Assembly (NCBI GenBank): GCA_020348985.1
Contig: CP070761.1
Location: 2,781,509-2,845,508, forward strand
Direction of reading: 5' to 3'
DNA: 64,000 nt
Source: Candidatus Thorarchaeota archaeon
Lineage (GTDB): Archaea > Asgardarchaeota > Thorarchaeia > Thorarchaeales > Thorarchaeaceae
This document shows positions 33,135-40,688 of the stretch, piece after piece; the stretch's first letter is position 1; every line of letters begins with the position of its first letter. The notes under the pieces are model-generated. The model was not told the DNA's origin. It was given only the letters and a program-made list of their open reading frames with translations, and did not search any database. Both the position numbers and the translations under genes were made by a program.

Positions 33135-34073
33135 TTGAACAAGGAGGACTTCTCAAGAGCACTTGAGCTAGTAGGCATAAATCTACATGATGGACGTTCT
33201 CGCATTCTCCGAGCAATGCTCAGAGCTCAGCCGTCTCTGGGAACTCAAATCAGTTTCAAAGAGATGTATCAACAGCTCGGAAGGGAAGAAGGGGGAAGAG
33301 GGATGGCGAGACCCTTGGTGTATCGCTATCTCAAATCACTTGAAAAGGATGGACTAGTCGCCGTTGATAGAAGCGCGTATCGGCACACTTACTCTGTAGG
33401 TCTTGAAACTCTCACAAGTGCAATCGAGAACCTTCGCCTGCGCGCTTTGGAGAAATTAAGATTAGAGTTTGAAGCTGAGACGCAGAGACAAGAGGCAGTC
33501 GTTATGCCCTCAGCGGCCAGCATCGCTGCGGAGTTTATGATCTTCTTGGTCGGAAAACCAGAGAAACCTATACCAAAAACGGTGACTGGTCTTGAAGACA
33601 TCCAGAGACTAATCGATACCGAGATTTACGCGACTGCCAAGGAAGGCGATGTTATTCGTGCAACCATGGACTGGATAACACACGACAGAGACGTGGAGAA
33701 AGCCAGATACCAAGAAGCCCAAAGGCTGTTGGACATGGGTGTAGAGTACAGGACACTCATTAGACGACCATGGGCCCTTGATACGTCAATTGGCAAAATG
33801 CGTCGAAGATTCTATCAGGAGGCAAAGGACAGATACAAAGTCACCTATAGGTTCATGGACAAGAGAGAATGGGCCTACCAGCTTGTCGGAAAGAACCGTG
33901 ATGGCATTGTATTGGTGGTTTCAGAAGATCCTATTACAGCCATCTGGATACCGAGAAGCACAAACCCGATGATTGTTGATGATGCTTTGGACAGCTTTGA
34001 CCAGGAGTTTGAGGAGGCACAAGATATGTTGGATGGGAGTCTTGGAGAGGGAGAAACCGAGTATGGAGATTGA
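33135..34073 (+). CDS. wHTH regulator with TrmB/PLD-like effector domain, copy 2 of 3
   Basis: 312 residues from TTG 33135, two bases after the copy 1 stop and 8 bases after GGTGAG. N-terminal winged helix: ILRAMLRAQPSLGTQISFKEMYQQL, ARPLVYRYLKSLEKDGLVAVDRSAYRH. Effector part: EGDVIRATMDWITHDRDVEK, GVEYRTLIRRPW, DGIVLVVSEDPITAIWIPRSTNPMIVDDALDSFDQEFEEAQ, the counterpart of copy 1's closing motif. Copy 3 starts 11 bases before this gene ends. Confidence 0.7.
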   Translation: MNKEDFSRALELVGINLHDGRSRILRAMLRAQPSLGTQISFKEMYQQLGREEGGRGMARPLVYRYLKSLEKDGLVAVDRSAYRHTYSVGLETLTSAIENLRLRALEKLRLEFEAETQRQEAVVMPSAASIAAEFMIFLVGKPEKPIPKTVTGLEDIQRLIDTEIYATAKEGDVIRATMDWITHDRDVEKARYQEAQRLLDMGVEYRTLIRRPWALDTSIGKMRRRFYQEAKDRYKVTYRFMDKREWAYQLVGKNRDGIVLVVSEDPITAIWIPRSTNPMIVDDALDSFDQEFEEAQDMLDGSLGEGETEYGD

Positions 34074-35028
34074 TAGAGAAGAATTGTGGCGTCATTTTGT
34101 CCCTGGATTGAGAACAAGAGAAACACAGGTCCTCCAGGCCATTCTTGAGATTCATCAAAAGCATGCAAGAGCAGCCACCTTTGAGGAGATTCGGGACGCC
34201 CTGACGGTTCTACTGGGCCGGAAACCAAGCAGAGTATGGGTGTATAAATGCATCAATGGAATCAGAGATGCCGGATTCCTTGAAGTGATACCTCATCCCA
34301 CATCGAATCGCTATCTGGCGAACGAAGAGATCATCTCACGAGCAATTCGACAGAAGAGGGAAGCAGTGGTCTCAGATTTCGAGGCGAGGAAGGCTGAGCT
34401 GCAGGAACAAATAGGATTCTTAGAGAATCTTGACTCGTACGCTCTCGCCGTCAGAACACTTAGAGCATTGACTGAAGGACGGGGAGACACTTCGGCCAAG
34501 ATTGTTGAGGGTATCAATAATGTGAGGCAGACCATTATTGATGAGATACTCGAAGTTGCCAAGCCAGGTGATGTGGTCAGAATACACCAAGACATCGAGC
34601 CACTGTCAACACTCAGAGGCCCAATGGGACCTGTTGAGATGAAACTTATTGAGATTGCCACAGAGGGAGTAGACGTTAGAGGGTTCATGACGGGAGGGCA
34701 ACTCAAGGAGAATGAATTCGGAGCACTAGCCAGCTTCTTCAGTAAGGCTGCGAGCAACTTGATAGAAGCTGCTGTAGGTGGGAATCTTCACTTTAGAATG
34801 AAACCGGACCTCAGTGCGACTTACAGGATTGTGGCACTTAACAGGGAAAGAATGATTCTAATCATGTCCGAGGGGGCACATCCCGATACGGTCATCTTCA
34901 TGACTCGAGAGTCAAACCCAAGACTAATAGATGATGCAGTGAATGTGTTCGACTCATTATGGGGAGAGAGTATAGACCTTCTAGCAAGACTTGGTGATAT
35001 GGTAGCCGACCTGAAAACGTCTCATTAG
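34063..35028 (+). CDS. wHTH regulator with TrmB/PLD-like effector domain, copy 3 of 3
   Basis: 321 residues from ATG 34063, which overlaps the end of copy 2; the longer frame upstream is the shadow of copy 2. N-terminal winged helix: ETQVLQAILEIHQKHARAATFEEIRDAL, SRVWVYKCINGIRDAGFLEVIPHPTSNRY. The helical hinge is VSDFEARKAELQEQIGFLENL. Effector domain: PGDVVRIHQDIEPLSTLRG, GVDVRGFMTGGQL, ERMILIMSEGAHPDTVIFMTRESNPRLIDDAVNVFDSLW. The three copies are too divergent to be recent duplications and are translated as one operon. Confidence 0.7.
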   Translation: MEIDREELWRHFVPGLRTRETQVLQAILEIHQKHARAATFEEIRDALTVLLGRKPSRVWVYKCINGIRDAGFLEVIPHPTSNRYLANEEIISRAIRQKREAVVSDFEARKAELQEQIGFLENLDSYALAVRTLRALTEGRGDTSAKIVEGINNVRQTIIDEILEVAKPGDVVRIHQDIEPLSTLRGPMGPVEMKLIEIATEGVDVRGFMTGGQLKENEFGALASFFSKAASNLIEAAVGGNLHFRMKPDLSATYRIVALNRERMILIMSEGAHPDTVIFMTRESNPRLIDDAVNVFDSLWGESIDLLARLGDMVADLKTSH

Positions 35029-35050
35029 CTCAAAATATCAACTGAAGCGA

Positions 35051-36127
35051 TTATGACTCTTGGGCATCATTCAGCCAAGTCCTATTTTCTGTCAGTGTCA
35101 GGAAGATATCGTCACAGACAGCCTGAAAGATCTCCCATGGACCGTACTCGCCACCTGCAGCATAGGGATGTCCGCCCCCTTTGAATAGCTTCGCAGCCAT
35201 ATCACATAGTACGGATTCGCTACCTCTGCGAAATCCGAGCATACCACCCTGTGTCAGGGTAATCATAAGATCAGCACGAGCTAGTTGCCGCCCTTCTACA
35301 GCCAGGTTGGTTTCTTCAGCCATGAACGTACCAATGTCAGTAGTGGTGATGCCCAGCGGTATTTGCACAATCCTGATGAGTCGTTCATGGACCTTCTGGT
35401 CGCAATGGTCTTTGAGAGCTCGCTTCATTTTCTTGAGCCGCTCTTTCCTGTAATTCCTTACCTGTTTTTCAAGCAGGTCATCTTTCAGTCGTTTTGCATC
35501 ATCGTCCCAGACTTCTTCGAGCCCCCCGTTAGCGATAGATGTGAGTAGTGGGCGGAGCGCTTCCGTCATATCGTCTTTTGATGCTATGGCCGCGAATCTT
35601 AGAACAGCTAGGGCATCAGCAAGCGCAGTAGCGGCTTCGACCTCACGGAGATTAAAGTCTGTGTCGTGAGCGATACGAGCAAGCTCTGCGCACACCTCAT
35701 CTCTCGGCATCAGCGTCTTGAACGCGATTTCAGCTGCGCAGAAGTCAGGATTCACTCTGAGAATCGGCTTGTTAGGAAGGGAGACAATCGCTTTCATAGA
35801 CCGCGTAGCCCAATTATGATGGTCCAGCCATACAATCTTGCAGCCCTGGGAGATGGCTCTTTTCAAACCTGAAGTGACCTGAGGAAGGATATTCTCATCC
35901 AGTCCCAAGTCAGTGATGACTATGATCGAATTCTTTCGGCTACCGATCTTCTTGAAGACCACGTCCATTGTGCCATAGTCGGTTAGGATCACATCGAAGT
36001 CCATACCTTTGCTCTCTGCGTACCTAGCAACTATCGCTGAGGCACAGAGACCATCGACGTCCTTTTCATGAGATACGGAAAGAATCGAACTGATCTTGGC
36101 GGTCTTGGGTTGGCCGCTTTCTGTCAT
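35051..36127 (-). CDS. DHH-family phosphoesterase
   Basis: 358 residues. Motif I is SHEKDVDGLCASAIVARY, motif II IVITDLGLDEN, and the DHH motif IVWLDHHNWATRS. Motif IV is IAHDTDFNLREVE. The C-terminal DHHA1 domain ends in FKGGGHPYAAGGEYG. This family includes RecJ-like nucleases and small-nucleotide (nanoRNA, cyclic dinucleotide) phosphodiesterases; the presence of DHHA1 and the overall length fit a nanoRNase/pAp-phosphatase-like or archaeal RecJ-like enzyme. Convergent with the third HTH copy, divergent from the GTPase gene. Confidence 0.82.
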   Translation of the reverse strand: MTESGQPKTAKISSILSVSHEKDVDGLCASAIVARYAESKGMDFDVILTDYGTMDVVFKKIGSRKNSIIVITDLGLDENILPQVTSGLKRAISQGCKIVWLDHHNWATRSMKAIVSLPNKPILRVNPDFCAAEIAFKTLMPRDEVCAELARIAHDTDFNLREVEAATALADALAVLRFAAIASKDDMTEALRPLLTSIANGGLEEVWDDDAKRLKDDLLEKQVRNYRKERLKKMKRALKDHCDQKVHERLIRIVQIPLGITTTDIGTFMAEETNLAVEGRQLARADLMITLTQGGMLGFRRGSESVLCDMAAKLFKGGGHPYAAGGEYGPWEIFQAVCDDIFLTLTENRTWLNDAQES

Positions 36128-36244
36128 TATGCGGTTGTCTCCAGAATGAGAATAGCCCTTTTAGGCTTCAAATAACGGTATTGGTAAAGCACTATCTAGT
36201 CGGCTATAGGCTACAAGCACACTTGTGGTTTGAATATCCACAAT

Positions 36245-36253
36245 ACAAATTAA
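36245..36253 (+). promoter_or_regulatory. TATA-like element for the GTPase gene at 36277
   Basis: ACAAATTAA sits about 25-30 bases before ATG 36277, so the transcript would be leaderless or nearly so. This supports 36277 rather than the earlier in-frame codons as the start. Confidence 0.35.
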
Positions 36254-36276
36254 TGCTAGGCAGTCTAGGACAATGC

Positions 36277-36849
36277 ATGGTGAGTGTGTTTAGGGGGCCA
36301 CCAGAGCCATACGAATTGACCTTCAAGCTAGCAGCTCTCGGCGACGCAGCCGTAGGCAAGACGAGCTGCCTGAGACGATACCGAGAGGGAACGTTCGATG
36401 CAGACTACACACCCACGTTGGGCGCTCTCTTCTCAAAGATGATGGTAGAGCTTGCTTCGACTTCTGGTCGGAAGATAATGACGCAGCTTGTTTTGTGGGA
36501 TCTTGCAGGTCAGGAATTGAAAGCAAGCTTGGTAAAGAAATACGTTGCAGGTGCTCGATTGGCGATTATTGTATATGACGTGACCAGACCTCAGACCTTC
36601 AAAGATGTCGATTTATGGTATAACATTCTGAAAGAGGCCGAACCTGACGCTACTGTCGCAATCGTTGGTAACAAGGTGGACTTGGTCAAACATGTTCCTA
36701 CAGAAGAGGCTAAGGCATATGCTGACTCAATTGATGCCTTGTTCTATGAGACCAGCGCCAAGACAGGACATAACATCGAGTGGATGTTTACAGATTTGAT
36801 TTATCATTTCTTCAAGAAACACGAAGAAATCAAGCTACTCAAACACTAA
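36277..36849 (+). CDS. Rab/Ras-type small GTPase
   Basis: 190 residues from ATG 36277. All G-boxes are visible: G1 GDAAVGKT, G2 threonine in DYTPTLGALFSK, G3 WDLAGQE, G4 NKVD, G5 ETSAK. The C-terminus (HFFKKHEEIKLLKH) has no cysteine, so no prenyl anchor is predicted. Such Rab-like GTPases are abundant in Asgard archaea. It would switch between GDP and GTP states and bind membrane or roadblock-type partners; one such candidate partner is at 4375-5115. The gene is followed by a PLP-enzyme gene 93 bases later. Confidence 0.9.
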   Translation: MVSVFRGPPEPYELTFKLAALGDAAVGKTSCLRRYREGTFDADYTPTLGALFSKMMVELASTSGRKIMTQLVLWDLAGQELKASLVKKYVAGARLAIIVYDVTRPQTFKDVDLWYNILKEAEPDATVAIVGNKVDLVKHVPTEEAKAYADSIDALFYETSAKTGHNIEWMFTDLIYHFFKKHEEIKLLKH

Positions 36850-36941
36850 TGCTTGGCTCGTTGACACGTCGATTTGACCGGCCTTTAGTTCTTACAGTAA
36901 TCCTTTTGCTGTCCCGATGTTTCAGATTCTTCGGATCTACA

Positions 36942-38120
36942 ATGACAGATGACGAAAGAGCAATCTCCACAAGATGCGTTCACGGCAAGGATGTGCGGAC
37001 AGCAGGACCCGTGGCTACACCGATAGCTCAAACATCTACGTTCGTCTTCGAGGATCAGCAGCAGATCATCGATTCGGTTTCTGGCGTGTCTGGCCGCCAC
37101 TTGTATACGAGGTGGGGCAACCCTACTACTCATCAGGTCGAACAGAAGATAAGCGCCTTGGAGGGGACCGAAGAGAGCATTGTGTTTGCATCAGGGATGG
37201 CAGCAATTACGAGTACGATTCTGGGTCTCGTGAAGAGTGGAGAGATGATTCTTTCCACGGATTCGATCTATGGTGGATCGTTCAATCTCTTTCAGAAGTT
37301 GAGCAATGAAATGAGATTCGGGATAGACTTTGTGGACTGTGATGATTTTGTGGATAGAATCAAAGACTCAAATGGGTCCTACAAGCTATGCTACTTCGAG
37401 AGCCCCACCAATCCGACTCTGAAAGTAGTTGACATCAAGGCAGTCGCTGAGGCGTCTCGTTCGACTGGCACAATCAGTGTGATAGATAGCACGTTTGGGA
37501 CGCCCATAAATCAGCAACCACATCGCATGGGTATTGATGTCGTAATGCACAGTGCAACAAAGTATCTTGGTGGCCATTCAGATCTCATTGCGGGAACAAT
37601 CTCCGCGAGCTCAGAACTCATCAAGAGCATCAGAAAGTCATCAAAGCTCTTTGGCGGCACGCCAGATCCATTTGCAGCATTCTTGCTAGATAGAGGTATC
37701 AAGACACTTGCAGTTAGAGTCGAGCGGCACAATGAAAATGCAATGTTTCTCGCTTCAAAACTGTCAACAGACAAGAGAGTCAGACAAGTGCACTATCCAG
37801 GGCTTCCTAATCATCCCAATCATGATATAGCCAAGTCTCAGATGTCAGGTTTTGGGGGAATGCTGTCAATTGACCTCGATTGCGGCCGTGAGGAAGCGAT
37901 GACATTCGTTGACTCGCTAAACCTATTTCTCAATGCGGTGTCGCTAGGTGGAGTCGAGAGCCTAGTCAGTATTCCGACACTGACAAGCCACCATGACATC
38001 AGTCAGGAGACTCTATCTGAGATGGGTATCTCTGAGTCTACAATCCGGCTATCAGTAGGTATCGAAGATGCCAACGATTTGTACGCGGACATTATGCAGG
38101 CACTCGAGAAGATCTTTTGA
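36942..38120 (+). CDS. Cys/Met metabolism PLP enzyme (cystathionine gamma-synthase/lyase family)
   Basis: 392 residues from ATG 36942; the earlier in-frame region overlaps the GTPase gene. Family signatures: ISTRCVHGKDVRTAGPVATPIAQTSTF, YTRWGNPTTHQVEQKISALEG, ASGMAAITSTIL, ESPTNPTLKVVDI, VIDSTFGTP and the PLP-lysine motif HSATKYLGGHSD. The C-terminal domain ends SVGIEDANDLYADIMQAL. It could be cystathionine gamma-synthase, gamma-lyase or methionine gamma-lyase; these are hard to separate without a tree. Confidence 0.9.
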   Translation: MTDDERAISTRCVHGKDVRTAGPVATPIAQTSTFVFEDQQQIIDSVSGVSGRHLYTRWGNPTTHQVEQKISALEGTEESIVFASGMAAITSTILGLVKSGEMILSTDSIYGGSFNLFQKLSNEMRFGIDFVDCDDFVDRIKDSNGSYKLCYFESPTNPTLKVVDIKAVAEASRSTGTISVIDSTFGTPINQQPHRMGIDVVMHSATKYLGGHSDLIAGTISASSELIKSIRKSSKLFGGTPDPFAAFLLDRGIKTLAVRVERHNENAMFLASKLSTDKRVRQVHYPGLPNHPNHDIAKSQMSGFGGMLSIDLDCGREEAMTFVDSLNLFLNAVSLGGVESLVSIPTLTSHHDISQETLSEMGISESTIRLSVGIEDANDLYADIMQALEKIF

Positions 38121-38190
38121 TGATTGGGGTTGACAGTCTGGTCGAAACTGTTTTGAGCCGGCCCAAGATGTTGTTCGACGGCGGACTATC

Positions 38191-40065
38191 ATGATCGAAA
38201 GGGGTACCTCCGAAGTTCTAATGAGTGGAAATGAGGCATTTGCCAGAGGTGCCTTGGAGGCAGGGATTGGTTTCTGCGCGTCCTACCCCGGCACACCTTC
38301 AACAGAAATCACTACAACTCTTATGAGCTTGGCCAAGATACATGGAGTCTACGTCGAATGGAGTACAAACGAGAAGGTCGCTCTTGAAGCATGTGCGGGG
38401 GCATCTTGGGGAGGAATCGCGGCCATCTGCCCAATGAAGTCGCTAGGCCTCAATGTTGCTTCCGACTTCCTCCTTAACCTCAATCTGTCGGGTTCTGGAC
38501 CTGGCGGACTTGTCATCATTGTATGCGACGACCCCAGAGGACACAGCTCAAGCAATGAGCAGGATTCGAGGTTCTATTCAAAGGCATCGTATCTTCCTCA
38601 ATTTGAGCCGTCAACATGCCAACAAGCCAAAGACGTTGTTCCCGTCGCCCTGGACATCTCAAGGGAATATCAAATACCGGTCATTGTCAGAAGCACAACT
38701 CGGTTAAGCCACTCGAGGGGTATTGTGAAGCTGGAGAAGGTGCCAAAAAGGAAGCATTCCGCCGCGAAAGACATCCCGGATGACCTTTACAACGTCCCCA
38801 GTCCTCATCTCAGACATCGGATGCTGTTGGATAAGCTGGGTGACATAGCCATCGAGTTTAGCTCATCACCACTGAACTCAACTACCAAGACCGCAGGGGC
38901 GGACACGCTGATCATAGCAACTGGTGTTGCACATAGATACGCCTTGGAGGCCGCATCCCTATTCGACTCAATGTCATTGGAAGTAGCGAACTTGGTGACT
39001 TCGAATCCACTTCCTGGCACTCTCCTGAAAGAATGGCTTAGAGGAAAGAAGAGTGTACTCTTCGTTGAAGAGGTGGATCCTTTTGTTGAAGAGCAAGTGC
39101 TTACACTCTGCGCCAAGGATGACCTCTCAGCAATTCAGTTCTTTGGCAAGCACGATGGAACAGTCCCGTCACATGGGGAACTCAACACAGATATTGTTGT
39201 AGACGCGGTTGCGAGATCTGTCGGTCTGGATGTTGAGCTTCTCGGCGATACGACTCCGAAAACAATCGAAAAAGCGAAGGCGCTTCTCGTACCACGTCCT
39301 CCAACGTTCTGCACCGGATGCACGCACAGGAATGTATACTGGGCAATTCGCAAAATCAAGCAGCGACTTAAAGACAAACTAGTTGTTGCGGGAGACATTG
39401 GCTGCTATTCACTTGGAGTGTTCTATGAACACGCCATGGACACCATGCAATCGATGGGGTCGGGAATAGGAACAGCCTGCGGTCTCGGACAGCTCCATCG
39501 CTTTGGCTTCGAGAGCAAGGTCATCGCTGTTGCAGGGGACTCTACGTTCTACCATGCCTGTATTCCAGCACTGATCAATGCCAAACACAAAGGTGCAGAC
39601 GTGACATTCATCGTCATGGATAACGCAACTACGGCAATGACTGGATTCCAGCCCCATCCGGGCTCAAGCATTCAAGAGGATGGCATGGTACAGATGTCAC
39701 TTGACCGGATAGTAGATGCAATCGAACCAGATTTCTTTGCCCGGGGGAATGCTGCAGACATTCCGGATGCGATTGACCTCATCTGGGATGCAGTCCAAAA
39801 GGACGGACTCAAAGCCCTCGTTTTTGACAGCATATGTCGGCTGGAAGAACAGCGTCTTGGGGTGGCCTATGAGGACCAAGCCAAGGTGACCGTTGACATT
39901 GACAATTGTTGGGGCGAGAAATGCAAGATCTGTGTGGCTCAGTTCTCGTGCCCAGCTCTAGAATGGAATGAGAAAACTGACCATCCGGTAATACTCGAGC
40001 ATGAATGTATTCGGTGTGGGGCCTGTATTGCAGTCTGCCCACATGATGCCTTGAAGGAGGAGTGA
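38191..40065 (+). CDS. iorA: Indolepyruvate ferredoxin oxidoreductase alpha subunit
   Basis: 624 residues, full length. The N-terminal pyrimidine-type domain reads GALEAGIGFCASYPGTPSTEITTTL. The ThDP domain has PTFCTGCTHRNVYWAI, VVAGDIGCYSLGVFYEHAMDTMQSMGSGIGTACGL and VIAVAGDSTFYHACIPALINAKHKGADVTFIVMDN. Two ferredoxin-like motifs close the protein (CWGEKCKICVAQFSC, ECIRCGACIAVCPHDAL). It oxidatively decarboxylates aryl pyruvates to acyl-CoA and reduces ferredoxin, in the breakdown of aromatic amino acids. IorB follows, overlapping the stop. Confidence 0.94.
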   Translation: MIERGTSEVLMSGNEAFARGALEAGIGFCASYPGTPSTEITTTLMSLAKIHGVYVEWSTNEKVALEACAGASWGGIAAICPMKSLGLNVASDFLLNLNLSGSGPGGLVIIVCDDPRGHSSSNEQDSRFYSKASYLPQFEPSTCQQAKDVVPVALDISREYQIPVIVRSTTRLSHSRGIVKLEKVPKRKHSAAKDIPDDLYNVPSPHLRHRMLLDKLGDIAIEFSSSPLNSTTKTAGADTLIIATGVAHRYALEAASLFDSMSLEVANLVTSNPLPGTLLKEWLRGKKSVLFVEEVDPFVEEQVLTLCAKDDLSAIQFFGKHDGTVPSHGELNTDIVVDAVARSVGLDVELLGDTTPKTIEKAKALLVPRPPTFCTGCTHRNVYWAIRKIKQRLKDKLVVAGDIGCYSLGVFYEHAMDTMQSMGSGIGTACGLGQLHRFGFESKVIAVAGDSTFYHACIPALINAKHKGADVTFIVMDNATTAMTGFQPHPGSSIQEDGMVQMSLDRIVDAIEPDFFARGNAADIPDAIDLIWDAVQKDGLKALVFDSICRLEEQRLGVAYEDQAKVTVDIDNCWGEKCKICVAQFSCPALEWNEKTDHPVILEHECIRCGACIAVCPHDALKEE

Positions 40066-40067
40066 CA

Positions 40068-40688
40068 ATGGTGGATAGACCGCTCAACATTCTGATTGCA
40101 GGAGTAGGCGGACAAGGAAGCCTGCTTGCCGGAGATGTTCTTGCCACTGCAGCCGTTTCCCATGGCTACAGGCCAGTAGTGGGTCAGACATTTGGTGCTC
40201 CGCGAAGAGGGGGCAGTGTACTCACTCACCTTCGGTTCTCGGATATCGATCTGGGACCGTTGATTCCATACGGAAAGGTGGACGTCCTCATTGGACTTGA
40301 GCTGATGGAATCACTGAGGGCCGCAATCTCACATTGCGGACTAAAGACTAGAGCAGTCGTCAGTCCAATTCGAGTACATACTGCAGCAACCCTCTCAGGT
40401 GAAGAGAAGTATCCTGAAGAGGGAGCTGTCCTTGATTCGCTCGCCAGCATCTGTGGTGAGGTTTATGACCTTGATAGATTGTCGGAGCTGGACAAGGCCC
40501 TAGCTTCCCGCTCCCTGAATATGTATTTGGTAGGATTTGCGGCAGGCCTGGCTGAGGAACAGCTACCGAGTAAGAAAGTCAGAAAGGCCATCTCGGATAT
40601 CGTGTCTCCTCCTGAGCCCAGCCTGGAGTCATTTGACAATGGACTTGCTGCTCTGAAAACGACACGTTCGTACAGGTCGGAAATCTAG
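40068..40688 (+). CDS. iorB: Indolepyruvate ferredoxin oxidoreductase beta subunit
   Basis: 206 residues from ATG 40068, 7 bases after an AAGGAGG; a GTG overlapping the iorA stop is the alternative. Gamma-type domain of 2-oxoacid oxidoreductases: NILIAGVGGQGSLLAGDVLATAAVSHGY, VVGQTFGAPRRGGSVLTHLRF and DVLIGLELMESLR. It partners IorA. Its stop overlaps the stop of the convergent propeller-GTPase gene by four bases. Confidence 0.92.
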   Translation: MVDRPLNILIAGVGGQGSLLAGDVLATAAVSHGYRPVVGQTFGAPRRGGSVLTHLRFSDIDLGPLIPYGKVDVLIGLELMESLRAAISHCGLKTRAVVSPIRVHTAATLSGEEKYPEEGAVLDSLASICGEVYDLDRLSELDKALASRSLNMYLVGFAAGLAEEQLPSKKVRKAISDIVSPPEPSLESFDNGLAALKTTRSYRSEI

